Counted from the stretch's first letter, positions 1-9,937 are shown. The stretch: 64,000 nt of DNA from Sediminitomix flava (GCF_003149185.1 NZ_QGDO01000003.1:248001-312000), one strand, 5' to 3'. Program-made: numbers and translations. The notes: generated from the letters alone by a model not told the origin.

Positions 1-281
1 AGTCAATTGAAGACGGAGTTGCTGGATTAGAATCACCAGTATTATACCCTAACCCTGTAGTTGACAGAGCACAAGTGAAGTTTAATTCAGAGGTAGAGGG
101 TGAAGTTACAATTCTACTATATGCTCAAACAGGTGAACTTGTAGGAGAAACGGTAGAACAAGGAATTAAAGGACTTAATGTCTTGAATATTCCAACAGCC
201 CAACTTAGTACAGGAGTTTACATCGTTCAAGTGATTGAAGCTGATGGTAAAACTTCTTACTTAAGAATGTTGAAAAACTAA
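1..281 (+). CDS. C-terminal end of a T9SS-secreted protein (5' end outside window)
   Basis: The reading frame is open from the window edge (codons start at position 3) and stops at 281, so only about 92 C-terminal residues are visible. They form a type A T9SS sorting domain: the YPNP turn, a beta-rich stretch, the GELVGE hairpin, the LSTGVYIVQV strand and a final LRMLKN. Such domains direct cargo through the outer membrane and are cleaved on the surface. The GTG at 75 lies inside the domain and is not a real start. The catalytic or binding part of the protein is not in the window, so its function is unknown. A strong terminator follows 15 bp after the stop. Confidence 0.85.
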   Translation, partial: SIEDGVAGLESPVLYPNPVVDRAQVKFNSEVEGEVTILLYAQTGELVGETVEQGIKGLNVLNIPTAQLSTGVYIVQVIEADGKTSYLRMLKN

Positions 282-296
282 TTCAAATTTAGATAT

Positions 297-332
297 GACC
301 GTAGTGTGGAAACATGCTACGGTCTTTTTTTT
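297..332 (+). terminator. Rho-independent terminator
   Basis: An 8-bp perfect stem (GACCGTAG at 297-304 pairing with CTACGGTC at 317-324) is followed by eight T residues. It ends the upstream T9SS gene. An ATG inside it (314) is in frame with the next gene but is part of the hairpin, which argues against its use as a start. Confidence 0.9.
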
Positions 333-352
333 ACCCTCAATTTACTTATGAA

Positions 353-3300
353 ATGAAACACATTTACTGGAGAGCCCTACTCCTTACGTTGTTCTTTGGG
401 TATCATTCACTTCATGCCCAAGAGATTTTCAAAAACAAATTACAGAATGCATTACGTACCGCTTGGGAAAAAACAAGTATTCCAGGTATAGGTTTAGCCG
501 TTTCAACCCCTGATCAAGGAATGATTTTTACTTCTGTAGGTATCGGGAATATTTACACCAATTCCGCTATTACAGAAGAAAGTCGCTTTCTCATCGCTAG
601 TAACTCAAAGACTTTTACTGCAGCATTGGTACTTCGTTTACAGGATGCTGGATACTTTGATATTGACGATAAATTGTCTGATCACCTGATTGTATCTGGT
701 TTACCCAATAATTATAGCATGACCATTCGTCAATTGCTTAACCATTCGGCAGGTGTATATGACCATTTTAATAACAGTAACTATTGGAGTTTGGCTACAG
801 CTCAACCCTATAAAGTATTTACTGATGCTGAAGTGATGTCTTACTCAAATGCTTTAGGTCCTTCATTTTCACCAGGAAGTTCATATTCATATTCCAATGC
901 TGGTTTTTATCTTTTAGGAATGTTGGTAGAGGCGAAGCTTGGTATTTCAGCAAGAGAAGCAATGGATCAGTGGGTGATACAACCTATGGGCTTAGACCTA
1001 AGCTTTTTAGATGACAGCAGTGATCCATCAAACAAAATTCCATACTTAGCCGAAAATAGTCGAGCTTACGAGTATCATAAAAGTTCAATTACTACGGCAG
1101 GTTCAATGGTGGCTACTCCTCAGAATGTAGCACAATTTGCAAAGGCTGTTTTTAGTGAAGGATTCTTATCTTCTTCATCACTAAATGAAATGATTGCTCC
1201 GTCAACGAGAAATAGCTCATACGGTTTGGGAACAAGAAGATTCTCAGATAATGGCGTTACGCATTATGGTCACACAGGTACTTTGGCAGGCTATAAAAGT
1301 TACATGTACTATATCCCTTCTATGGATGTATCTGTTGCTATGCATGCAAATGCCTACACAGACCCTTCTTCATTATGGTTTGATATTGTAGATGCTGTTT
1401 TTGATGTTGTTACACAAGAATACGGTTCTTATTGTCAGAATAATAACTGTAATGCACCATCTCGTCCAAGACTTTTAACTTCTAAAAATAATGTAGATGG
1501 AAGCTTTACTTTGGAATGGATAGCGAATACTGAAACAGATTTGTCGGGTTACCGAATTTATTATTCTACATCTGATAATTTGAGTAACTGGCAAATAGCC
1601 GCAAATGAAGCTTCTCTTTCACCTTCAACATCTAGTTTTACTTTCTCATCTACTTCAGCTTTTGAAGTTCCTACGGCAGAGTCTACGGTATTTTTAAAAT
1701 TGGTAGCTGTTGGTGATGATGGTCTTGAAAGTGAAAGTAGTGATGTGTATGTTCGCTCCGACAATGCCAATGGAAAGAAAGTATTGATCGTAGATGGTTT
1801 TGATAGAACTGGAGGAAGTGCTTCTTGGGGAAGTGTAACGCATAATTTTGCTGCAGATTACTTAAAAGTATTTAGAGATGCAGAAGGAAGCCAATTATCG
1901 GTTTCATCGATTGCGAATGAAGCTCTAACAAGTGGTTTGACTTATCTGCAAGATTATGACATGGTCATTTGGTTCTTAGGAGATGAGTCAACTATTGCAG
2001 AAACATTCAGTGATGCGGAACAGGCATTGGTTAAGACTTATCTTGAAAACGGAGGTAAGCTTCTAGTGACAGGTTCTGAAATTGGTTGGGATTTATCAGC
2101 GAAAGGAAGTAGCACAGACCAAAACTTCTATAACAATTACCTTAAAGCTAATTATGTAGATGATGGCTCGATTTCTTATACGCCAGCTACAGGAATCACT
2201 TCTACCTTATTTGAAGGTACAGTGTTGAACTTTGGTCAAGTGTATCAAGAAGATTATCCAGATGCAATTTCACCACAATCAGGTGCTGAGGCTATATTCA
2301 ATTATGCAAGTGCAGGAAAACAAGGTGGAGTAGCTTACAAAGGAACATTTGGTAGTTCTCAAGAAGAAGGTGGAGTAGTCTATTTATCTTTCCCTCTCGA
2401 AACGGTATCTGACCAGAGTAGTAAAGTTTCCTTTGCAGGACAGTTATTGGATTACTTTGATCTAATGTTAGAAGATGGGACACCAACAGCGAAGTTTGTT
2501 GTAAGTGGTTTGCCTGCTGGTATTGGAACTTCACTTGATTTTGATGCAAGTACTTCATCAGATTCAGATGGTTCAATTGCACAGTATGCATGGGATTTTG
2601 GTGATGGTAGTTCTGCTACTGGACTTCAAGCTTCTCATTTCTATCAAGCGAATGGTTCTTATACCGTAAAGCTAACAGTTACTGATAATGATGGAAAAAC
2701 ATCTACTAAAACGCAGTTGATCTCCGTTTCTTCGGAAGAAGAATTACGTGGTACATGGTATACTTGGACTGGGAAAACACCACCAACTAATGCTGAAATC
2801 AATACCGCAATGCAACAAATCGCATCAGGAAACTTCAATATCGTATATGTTCCTGTTTGGAAATACGGTATGACTTATTTCCCTAGTGATGTATTGCAAT
2901 CAGAGTTAGGAATTGATCGTTTCCCAGAGCAAGGAAGTAGAGATGTATTGGCTGAAATGATTACAGCCGGTCACAACAACGGTTTGAAAGTTGTCGCTTG
3001 GTTTGAGTGGGGTTTTGCTGGAGGAACAGCTAATGAACCTATCGTCACTCAAAAACCAGAGTGGATTACTGAAAAGCAAGATGGTACAAAAAGCTATGAT
3101 GCCGGTGTACATTGGTTGATTCATGTTCACCCTGAAGTTCAAGCTTTCCTTACGGATTTAGGGGTAGAGGTCGTAAGTAAATATGATATTGATGGTATCC
3201 AAATGGATCGTATTCGTTTCCCTAGTTTGGATTGTAGTTATGATGATTTCACTTCGGGAATGTATTTAACTGAAAAAGGAACATTACCTCCAAGTAATAC

Positions 3301-5974
3301 TTCAGATGCGAATTTCCAACGTTGGAGAGCTGATAAATTGAATGATTTCATGGCTCGTTTCTATGACAGAATGAAAGAGGTTGAACCTAATATTTCGGTA
3401 AGTAATGCACCTATTGTTTATCCGTATGGTTACGACAATTTCTGTCAAGATTGGCCCCAATGGGTGAATTCTGATCATTTGGATTATGCTATTCCACAGG
3501 TTTATCGTAATTCTAATTCGGTTTATTCATCAGACCTAAATGGACAGCTTTCAGAGGTGAATGACAATTCTAAAGTTGTACCTGGTATGACTTCTGTATT
3601 TAATGGACAGACGATTCCTTCTTCAACAATTTCAGCAAAGATCAATACCACAAGATCAAGAGGTTTGGATGGGCAAGTGATCTGGTATCACACAGAATTA
3701 GTAGATGATTATGCTTACTTACAAGCGAATAACTATCAGACTCAGGCATTCTTACCTCCAAAAGCTAGCTATACAGGATTTGTTCACACAGATTGTCCAA
3801 TAGTTTTACCAATGAAAATGGATAGTGAAAGTGCAACATTAGAAGGCGGCTGGAATACAAGTACTTCGCAGATTGGTTATTTAGGCGCAAATTATTTGCA
3901 CGATGGAAATGCAGATAAAGGCAATAAAAAAGTAATCTATACTGCTGTTATTCCTACTTCTGGTACTTATGAAGTATTCACTTTACATACTGCAAATACC
4001 AATAGAGCAACGAATGTACCGTTTGATATTACGCATTATAATGGTGTTTCTACGGTATTGGTAAACCAACAACAGAACCATAGTAAATGGGTTTCTTTAG
4101 GTAGTTATGACTTTGCGGCAGGGCCAAATGCTAAGATTGAATTGAAGACAACAGGAACGAATGGTTATGTAATTGCAGATGCAATTCGTTTAGTTTTCAA
4201 AGAATGTCAGTCTTTGGTTACACCTAGTTCTCCAATTGTGGTTGCTGACAATGCAGTTACAGATGAAGACAATTCTGTAGCGATATCTGTTCTGGCAAAT
4301 GACGATGTAGTTGAAGGAACTTGGGATTTCAACTCAATAGCTTTAACAGCACCACAAAATGGTACTGCAAGTGTCGATAATGCAACAGGAGTAGTTACTT
4401 ATACGCCAAATGCAAATTTCTTTGGAAATGATTCATTATCATATCGAGTAGCAAATAGTGTTGGAGGAGTATCTGAATATCAGAAGATTTATGTAACAGT
4501 AAATCCGATCAACGATCTACCATCTGCTCAAAATGACCAAGCTGAATTACTTATAAATTCAAGTGTAGTTATTGATGTACTTGCCAATGATTCTGATATA
4601 GAAGGTTTAGATGTTTCATCAGTAACAGTGACAAGCAATCCTCAAAATGGTCAAGCTACAGTGAATAGTACTACAGGGGAAATTACTTATACGCCTAATT
4701 CTAACTATTCTGGTGTAGATAACTTAGTGTATCAAGTTGCGGATTCCGATGGTGCTTTAGCTTCAGCTCAAGTTAGTATTACAATAAATGATACGCCTCA
4801 AAATCCTCCAGCACCTTGTGCTAGTGATTCACATAACTCAACGTATGAATGGATAGCCAATGTAAGTGTAGGGTCATATTCTAATACTTCTTCAAATGAT
4901 AATGGTTATGGCGATTACACAGCTAACCCTATTTATGTAGTTACAGGAGAAAGCTATGGATTAAGTCTAACTCCAGGTTTCTTGAGTTCTAGCTATCAAG
5001 AGCATTGGAAAGTATGGATCGACTTCAATGCCGATGGTGATTTTGATGATGCTGGTGAAGAATTATTCGATACTTATGGTACAGGTACTTCAGCTGTAAC
5101 AGGAACAATTACAATTCCTTTTGGTGTGAGTTCTGGTCTTAAAATAATGCGAGTAGGTATGAATGGTACTTCTGCCGATTATACGTTGACTCCTTGTAAT
5201 GCCTTTACTTATGGAGAGGTTGAAGATTATTATGTTGATCTGACTAATAATGGTTGTGTTCCTCCTGCTGTAGTTTCTGAATTGATAGATAATGATGCTC
5301 CAGAATATGCTGAAACTGGTTCATGGATTTCAAGTACATCTACTTCAGGTTATATCGGAGCAGGGTATCGTCATGATGGTGATGCAAATAAAGGAAGTAT
5401 GGCTGTAACTTATTCTCCTAATATTTCAGTAGATGGAGATTATGAAGTATTCGTTTATTACACTGCAGGTTCAAACAGAGCGACAAATGTGCCTATCGAA
5501 ATCAATCATGCTCAAGGTCAGAGTACAGTAACTGTCAATCAGCAAATCAATAATACGACATGGGTATCTTTGGGTACGTATTCGTTTACTACGGGTTCAG
5601 GAAGTGCAGTTATGAAAAATGACGGTACAGATGGAGTTGTGATTGCAGATGCGATGCGATTTGATTTTGTGAACTGTGCAAGTCCGGCAAGTAGACGTCA
5701 AGTTCAAGTTGAAATTCAAGATGAACACACAGATCTTGCTTATCCAAACCCGTTCTCAGATCATCTTTCAATAGCTTGGGAAAGTAATGAAGTAACAGAA
5801 GCTACGATTTCTATTTATGATGCTGTTGGTAATTTAATTACGACTAACAATGTCCAAACAAAAATTGGTAGTAACTCAACTGACTTCAATACAAGTAACT
5901 TGGCTAATGGTTTATACTTTGTAAAGCTAAATTCTGATATTCAGAATCTGACTTTTAAAGTCATCAAGCAATAA
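353..5974 (+). CDS. Secreted modular protein: beta-lactamase-like serine hydrolase fused to GHL10-type glycosidase, golvesin-type domains and T9SS signal
   Basis: Start 353 is chosen because it opens directly into a signal peptide ending at HAQ; the earlier in-frame ATG at 314 is inside a terminator. In 1873-residue numbering, residues 25-360 are a class C beta-lactamase/D-Ala-D-Ala-peptidase-like domain with S83-x-x-K86, Y180-S-N182 and H307-T-G309, so the catalytic set looks complete. Then come a fibronectin III-like stretch (375-470), a Rossmann/ThuA-like domain (475-705), a PKD domain (about 710-795, with WDFGDG), a GHL10/DUF187-type TIM barrel (798-1130, with DGIQMDRIRFP), a golvesin C-terminal-like domain (1150-1283), two Big_9/cadherin-like domains (1296-1480), a GEVED domain (1495-1630), a second golvesin-like domain (1637-1775) and a type A T9SS sorting domain. 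Family assignment of the parts is fairly firm. The substrate is unknown; a role on cell-wall or polysaccharide material is inference. Confidence 0.85.
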   Translation: MKHIYWRALLLTLFFGYHSLHAQEIFKNKLQNALRTAWEKTSIPGIGLAVSTPDQGMIFTSVGIGNIYTNSAITEESRFLIASNSKTFTAALVLRLQDAGYFDIDDKLSDHLIVSGLPNNYSMTIRQLLNHSAGVYDHFNNSNYWSLATAQPYKVFTDAEVMSYSNALGPSFSPGSSYSYSNAGFYLLGMLVEAKLGISAREAMDQWVIQPMGLDLSFLDDSSDPSNKIPYLAENSRAYEYHKSSITTAGSMVATPQNVAQFAKAVFSEGFLSSSSLNEMIAPSTRNSSYGLGTRRFSDNGVTHYGHTGTLAGYKSYMYYIPSMDVSVAMHANAYTDPSSLWFDIVDAVFDVVTQEYGSYCQNNNCNAPSRPRLLTSKNNVDGSFTLEWIANTETDLSGYRIYYSTSDNLSNWQIAANEASLSPSTSSFTFSSTSAFEVPTAESTVFLKLVAVGDDGLESESSDVYVRSDNANGKKVLIVDGFDRTGGSASWGSVTHNFAADYLKVFRDAEGSQLSVSSIANEALTSGLTYLQDYDMVIWFLGDESTIAETFSDAEQALVKTYLENGGKLLVTGSEIGWDLSAKGSSTDQNFYNNYLKANYVDDGSISYTPATGITSTLFEGTVLNFGQVYQEDYPDAISPQSGAEAIFNYASAGKQGGVAYKGTFGSSQEEGGVVYLSFPLETVSDQSSKVSFAGQLLDYFDLMLEDGTPTAKFVVSGLPAGIGTSLDFDASTSSDSDGSIAQYAWDFGDGSSATGLQASHFYQANGSYTVKLTVTDNDGKTSTKTQLISVSSEEELRGTWYTWTGKTPPTNAEINTAMQQIASGNFNIVYVPVWKYGMTYFPSDVLQSELGIDRFPEQGSRDVLAEMITAGHNNGLKVVAWFEWGFAGGTANEPIVTQKPEWITEKQDGTKSYDAGVHWLIHVHPEVQAFLTDLGVEVVSKYDIDGIQMDRIRFPSLDCSYDDFTSGMYLTEKGTLPPSNTSDANFQRWRADKLNDFMARFYDRMKEVEPNISVSNAPIVYPYGYDNFCQDWPQWVNSDHLDYAIPQVYRNSNSVYSSDLNGQLSEVNDNSKVVPGMTSVFNGQTIPSSTISAKINTTRSRGLDGQVIWYHTELVDDYAYLQANNYQTQAFLPPKASYTGFVHTDCPIVLPMKMDSESATLEGGWNTSTSQIGYLGANYLHDGNADKGNKKVIYTAVIPTSGTYEVFTLHTANTNRATNVPFDITHYNGVSTVLVNQQQNHSKWVSLGSYDFAAGPNAKIELKTTGTNGYVIADAIRLVFKECQSLVTPSSPIVVADNAVTDEDNSVAISVLANDDVVEGTWDFNSIALTAPQNGTASVDNATGVVTYTPNANFFGNDSLSYRVANSVGGVSEYQKIYVTVNPINDLPSAQNDQAELLINSSVVIDVLANDSDIEGLDVSSVTVTSNPQNGQATVNSTTGEITYTPNSNYSGVDNLVYQVADSDGALASAQVSITINDTPQNPPAPCASDSHNSTYEWIANVSVGSYSNTSSNDNGYGDYTANPIYVVTGESYGLSLTPGFLSSSYQEHWKVWIDFNADGDFDDAGEELFDTYGTGTSAVTGTITIPFGVSSGLKIMRVGMNGTSADYTLTPCNAFTYGEVEDYYVDLTNNGCVPPAVVSELIDNDAPEYAETGSWISSTSTSGYIGAGYRHDGDANKGSMAVTYSPNISVDGDYEVFVYYTAGSNRATNVPIEINHAQGQSTVTVNQQINNTTWVSLGTYSFTTGSGSAVMKNDGTDGVVIADAMRFDFVNCASPASRRQVQVEIQDEHTDLAYPNPFSDHLSIAWESNEVTEATISIYDAVGNLITTNNVQTKIGSNSTDFNTSNLANGLYFVKLNSDIQNLTFKVIKQ

Positions 5975-5997
5975 TGAAGTTTATATTATAATTTTCA

Positions 5998-6030
5998 GAC
6001 TACCTCATACAAATGGGGTAGTCTTCTTTG
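5998..6030 (+). terminator. Probable terminator after the beta-lactamase/glycosidase gene
   Basis: GACTACC (5998-6004) pairs with GGTAGTC (6017-6023), and a T-rich run TTCTTTG follows. The loop can pair further (TCAT with ATG). It is placed 23 bp after the stop codon. Confidence 0.7.
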
Positions 6031-6144
6031 TATTAGAAATCATAGAAAATGGGGATAAAACTCAATATTAAATCATGTAGTTTTAATAATGAACAGATCA
6101 TCATTTTAGAGTCCCAATTTTTACTCAAACTAACATTAGAAATT

Positions 6145-8049
6145 ATGTTTTTTTCGCATCGAATTATTTTTCTGATTTCATTTATTTTTCTTTCAAACAT
6201 TGCGAATGCCCAATTGATCCCATTCAGAAATGGTGAGATTTGGGGAGCAATTGATCGTGAAGAAAATGAGGTAATTCCTTTTAATTATGATGAAGTTAGC
6301 TTTTTTTCTGAAGGTACTTACCTTGTCCGCATAAAGAACACTTATGGGCTGATGGATGAAAAGGGAAAGTATATTTTACAATGTGAAAATGATGGAATTA
6401 TTCCGTTTTCAGAAAATCATGTTCAAGTCATTAAAGATGGGAAATCAGGACTTTTTACACTGAAAGGCAAAGAAGTCTTACCGATCAGTTATCAAGGTTT
6501 GAGGTACTTGAAAGATGTTGATCTTATAGAAATGAGACAACAGAAAAAATATGGAGTTGTAGACTTTGATGGAAAAGAAATTATCAAACTATATTTTGAT
6601 GGAATTCGAGTAGTAGATGAAGAGCGTTTTATCGTTCGAGAAAGTGGTAAGTATATGTTGATCGATAGGTCTATGCAAAGTATTTCGAAAGAGTATTTCA
6701 ATGACCTTATTCCTCTTGAAGATGATTATTTTTTACTCAGAAATAATCAATTGTGGGGGTGTATAGATAGAGATGGAAATCAAATAATACCGGTAGTATA
6801 TGATCAAATATTGAAGACAGAGGATGGCTTTTTTCAAGTGAGAAAAGAAAATGCTTTTGGATTGTATACAGTAGAAGGTAATGAGTTGCTATTTCCAGAA
6901 TTTGAAACACCTATTTTTGTATTTGACACCGAAAGTATTTGGGCTAAAAGCCGTGGGGAATGGAAAGAAGTACAGAAAGAGACAGCTAAACAACGATCAT
7001 TAGAATTTACAAAAATAGATACACTTCGAACTTATATAAGAGCTTCCGATGAGGAAGGGATGCTTATTTTTGATAAAAATCAAAAGCAGATTTTTGAAAA
7101 AAAATACCATGAAGTAAGACCTTACAATAGTAAAGTATTTGCAGTTCAGATGAATAAGAAATGGGCTTTTGTAAATTTTGAAGGAGAAGAACTCAGTGAT
7201 TTTATTTACGATGAAATCTATCATTTGAAGGATAAAAGATCGTCGAGTTATAGAACATCAGCAGACTTTGATCGCGTTTGGGACAGACCGTTCAATGAAA
7301 AGAAACAGAAAAAGCCTAGCCTAAAAGATCATGAAATGATCGGGAAGGTAAGAATTGGAACAAACTGGGCATTGGTAAATGGAGATGGCGAATTATTGAC
7401 TGATGCAATTTTTGATGAGATAGGTTTAGTGTCAGATCAATCTCCAATTTGGTATAAACAAAATGGAAGATATGGAGCAATGGATTTGCAAGGCTATCGT
7501 CTGTTAGACCCAATTTATGAAAGTGTAGAGTGGAACGTTGAGCGCAAAGTTTTTAAGATTGAGACTTCTAAAAAAATAGGATGGTCGGATAAGAACGGTA
7601 AACAACTTGTAGCTCCTAAATATGAAAATCTTTCTTGGGAAGGTGGCGATCAGCATCTATTGGTTAAACAAGAGGGTAAATGGGGAATGGTAAATTTGGA
7701 AGGAAAAACAGTGATTCCTATTGAGCTAGATCGACTTTTTGGTTGGGAAGATTATGTGATGGGAGTAAAGGAAAACAAGGTGATTTTGTTCAGTAATAAT
7801 GGTGAAACTCTTGTTCCTAGAAAATACGATGGGATTGAATTATTAAAAAATGCACAAGGCAAAGTCATAAAAGACTTTTTAGTGGTTAGAAATGGCTACG
7901 CAAAAGGTGTGATCAATAAGGCAGGAAAGGAAATAGTTCCTGTGCAGTTTGATATCATTTATTATAGTGAAGGAGGTTTAGTTAAAGCAGAAAAAAGTGG
8001 ACAGGCTGGTTATTTAGACACGCTAGGTAATGTCTACTATGTAGAATAG
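6145..8049 (+). CDS. Exported WG-repeat protein
   Basis: Start 6145 gives a clean signal peptide (hydrophobic FFSHRIIFLISFIFLS, cleavage near ANAQ); the upstream in-frame ATG at 6049 would bury it behind 32 residues. The mature protein of about 610 residues is a long series of WG repeats of the type W-G-x-(I/V/L)-(D/N)-x-x-G-(K/N)-x-(I/V)-(I/V)-P-x-x-(F/Y)-D, for example near IWGAIDREENEVIPFNYD, LWGCIDRDGNQIIPVVYD and KWGMVNLEGKTVIPIELD. WG repeats are found in many Bacteroidota and are thought to fold as solenoid-like scaffolds. No catalytic domain and no T9SS sorting domain are visible. The protein stands alone between two terminators. Its function is not predictable beyond a binding or structural role. 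Confidence 0.8.
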   Translation: MFFSHRIIFLISFIFLSNIANAQLIPFRNGEIWGAIDREENEVIPFNYDEVSFFSEGTYLVRIKNTYGLMDEKGKYILQCENDGIIPFSENHVQVIKDGKSGLFTLKGKEVLPISYQGLRYLKDVDLIEMRQQKKYGVVDFDGKEIIKLYFDGIRVVDEERFIVRESGKYMLIDRSMQSISKEYFNDLIPLEDDYFLLRNNQLWGCIDRDGNQIIPVVYDQILKTEDGFFQVRKENAFGLYTVEGNELLFPEFETPIFVFDTESIWAKSRGEWKEVQKETAKQRSLEFTKIDTLRTYIRASDEEGMLIFDKNQKQIFEKKYHEVRPYNSKVFAVQMNKKWAFVNFEGEELSDFIYDEIYHLKDKRSSSYRTSADFDRVWDRPFNEKKQKKPSLKDHEMIGKVRIGTNWALVNGDGELLTDAIFDEIGLVSDQSPIWYKQNGRYGAMDLQGYRLLDPIYESVEWNVERKVFKIETSKKIGWSDKNGKQLVAPKYENLSWEGGDQHLLVKQEGKWGMVNLEGKTVIPIELDRLFGWEDYVMGVKENKVILFSNNGETLVPRKYDGIELLKNAQGKVIKDFLVVRNGYAKGVINKAGKEIVPVQFDIIYYSEGGLVKAEKSGQAGYLDTLGNVYYVE

Positions 8050-8075
8050 AAATTTTAGGTTAGAGGTTATATATA

Positions 8076-8110
8076 AAAAAATGCACCCTACAATGTAGTG
8101 GTGCATTTTT
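8076..8110. terminator. Bidirectional terminator between convergent genes
   Basis: A long near-perfect inverted repeat, AAAAATGCACC (8076-8086) with GGTGCATTTTT (8100-8110) and an inner CTAC/GTAG stem, is flanked by A and T runs. It sits between the WG-repeat gene (+) and the sulfatase gene (-), and can serve both. Confidence 0.9.
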
Positions 8111-8168
8111 AGACTGTTTACTATTTATTATTAATGGATTCTTTTAATTAGGATTGGTAAGGTAGGAA

Positions 8169-9527
8169 CTATTGAGCTGGTCTAGCCCAAGGAGTAGCTC
8201 CTACTTTAACTAGATGCTTTCTCATCTCTTTTTGGAAATTCTTAAATTTCTTAGGCATTTTATCTGTAGGAATCGGATTTGTTTCTTCAGGGTCAGCAAT
8301 CATATCATAAAATACAAAAGGCTCACAAGCTGAATTTTGTACTAACTTCCATTTTCCCTTCTGAATGGCATAACAGATTGTACCATCTACACAAGCTGAA
8401 TTATTGCCTCTTCTCATGTAAAAAACGGTTCTATCACTTATTGTAGGCGTTCCTTCTTTAAAAAGCTCCATTTGATTTATACCATCAATTCCATCAGCCC
8501 AATGTGCTTCAGAAATCTGAGCAGCAGTTGCCAGTGTTGGATAAAGGTCTGTGATTGCAGCATAATGATCAGTCTTCTGATTTGCTTGAATTTGTCCTTC
8601 CCACATCGCAATTAATGGTACTCGAACGCCACCTTCATACATATCTCCTTTTTGTCCTTTAAGGTTTGCATTACTAGCTGCATGTCTTAATGCACCACCG
8701 TTATCAGATAAGAACAGAATTAATGTATTCTTTAATTGACCTGTGTCTTCCAAGGTTGAAATAATATCACCGATAGATTTATCCATATGCTCCACTAATC
8801 CGACATATTTGGCCCTGTCTTCATCTATGTTAGGATTTTCCTTAAGAACTTTATCAAGATAGTCTTGTCTTGGTTGAAGAGGAGAGTGAGGAGCTGTATA
8901 GTTTAAGAATAAGCAGAAAGGCTCATTTCTTTTTTCCTTAATAAAATCAATCGTCCAATCTGTGAAAATATCTGTAACATGCCCTTCTGGTACAATCGGG
9001 GTTTTATTTTCTCTCATCCAATTCTGACCATATCTTTCGTGTTTATAATAGTCAGTCATCCCTACTAACCAACCTTTATAGAACTCAAAACCTCTATCAT
9101 TTGGCAAGTTTGGAGCTTCATCTCCTAAATGCCATTTACCGATCATAGCTGTTTGATATCCCTGATCTTTAAAAAGGTCACCTATCGTTGTTACGTTTTC
9201 AGATAAATATCCAAAGCTATTTGAGCTATTGTGTCTTACTACGCCAGGCACACCTACTTTATCAGGTGATTTACCTGTAAGCATAGATGCTCTAGATGGA
9301 GAGCATACCGATGAAGTTGTATGAAAGTTTGTAAATAAAATACCTTTTTGGGCAATCTGATCAATGTTAGGTGATTTAATGTCTTGTGCTCCATATGAGC
9401 TTAAATCTCCATAGCCCAAGTCATCGGCAGTGATCACAAGAATGTTTGGTCTTTCTTGTCCTTGACTATAGGAGCAGTGTAAAAAAATGAAGTATGTGAG
9501 TATTGTTAAAAACGATATCTTTTTCAT
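8169..9527 (-). CDS. S1-family sulfatase (formylglycine-dependent)
   Basis: This 452-residue protein has an N-terminal signal (hydrophobic segment, then HCSYSQGQ, so type I or lipoprotein processing are both possible). The core is a type I sulfatase: the metal-binding NILVITADDLGYGD with D35-D36, and the C-S-P-S-R-A-S-M-L-T-G signature in which C75 is expected to become formylglycine. IGKWHLG, the TAPHSPLQP block and the SDNGG block follow in normal order. It removes sulfate esters from a carbohydrate, probably in the periplasm or at the surface; the exact S1 subfamily cannot be read by eye. It is transcribed away from the GLUG genes and shares their upstream region. It lacks the lysine-rich tail of two sulfatases further along. 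Confidence 0.92.
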   Translation of the reverse strand: MKKISFLTILTYFIFLHCSYSQGQERPNILVITADDLGYGDLSSYGAQDIKSPNIDQIAQKGILFTNFHTTSSVCSPSRASMLTGKSPDKVGVPGVVRHNSSNSFGYLSENVTTIGDLFKDQGYQTAMIGKWHLGDEAPNLPNDRGFEFYKGWLVGMTDYYKHERYGQNWMRENKTPIVPEGHVTDIFTDWTIDFIKEKRNEPFCLFLNYTAPHSPLQPRQDYLDKVLKENPNIDEDRAKYVGLVEHMDKSIGDIISTLEDTGQLKNTLILFLSDNGGALRHAASNANLKGQKGDMYEGGVRVPLIAMWEGQIQANQKTDHYAAITDLYPTLATAAQISEAHWADGIDGINQMELFKEGTPTISDRTVFYMRRGNNSACVDGTICYAIQKGKWKLVQNSACEPFVFYDMIADPEETNPIPTDKMPKKFKNFQKEMRKHLVKVGATPWARPAQ

Positions 9528-9937
9528 ATCTGAAAAATTAAATGAATGAATACTTCAAGGCGAGCCTTTTCAGTGTGTATTTTTTACGCCAATGAATTTA
9601 TGATCGTAAATATCATACTTCTCTGACTTTATTCTGGATGCCTAAGTTTGAATAAAAGTGGTCATATCTTCAATTCTTGAGAAATATACCCCATAAACAT
9701 TCTTTAGTTGGATTAAAAGAGCGGTAAAGGACAATGATCAGACCGTAATGAAACTACAAGAATCTTTTTCAGATGTTTTCTTTTTGAAGTAAGAATGTAC
9801 TTGATCTACCAATATTAAAATATATACCCTCTGATTTTCGAAATACCTCCCCAAGAGAGAGTGAGTGAGAGACTAATTTTACACTTATAAAATAAGTGTA
9901 TTTCGTACGGATTATTTCTACGCTCAAAATATCTATT
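9528..9937. other. Divergent intergenic region between sulfatase and small GLUG gene
   Basis: A 410-bp gene-free stretch. The right part holds the bipartite CCC site and -7-like element annotated at 9820-9881. A single ATATACCCC half-site occurs at 9684-9692 without a convincing partner or -7 element. No TAnnTTTG-like element for the leftward sulfatase could be identified with confidence. No hairpin or small gene was seen. Confidence 0.6.
9820..9881 (+). promoter_or_regulatory. Bipartite CCC regulatory site plus -7 element upstream of the small GLUG gene
   Basis: ATATATACCC (CCC at 9827-9829) is followed by a second block ATACCTCCCC (CCCC at 9849-9852), 22 bp from first C to first C. The second block ends 22 bp before TAATTTTA (9874-9881), one base from the Bacteroidota -7 consensus TAnnTTTG. 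The start codon is 57 bp further on. The same arrangement occurs at 11642-11704, 25641-25702 and, inverted, at 60954-61015. The second CCC block lies where a -33 element would be, which suits an activator that contacts RNA polymerase. Confidence 0.65.

Noticed and set aside
314-352. Earlier in-frame start for the beta-lactamase/glycosidase gene
   Set aside because: The ATG lies inside the upstream terminator hairpin and would place 13 residues before the signal peptide.
9681-9692. ATATACCCC half-site in the divergent region, as a fifth bipartite regulatory site
   Set aside because: No second CCC block at about 22 bp on either side and no TAnnTTTG-like element at the expected distance.
9896-9937. 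Earlier start for the short GLUG gene
   Set aside because: It would put 14 residues before a clean signal peptide and lies closer to the -7-like element; 9938 is favoured.
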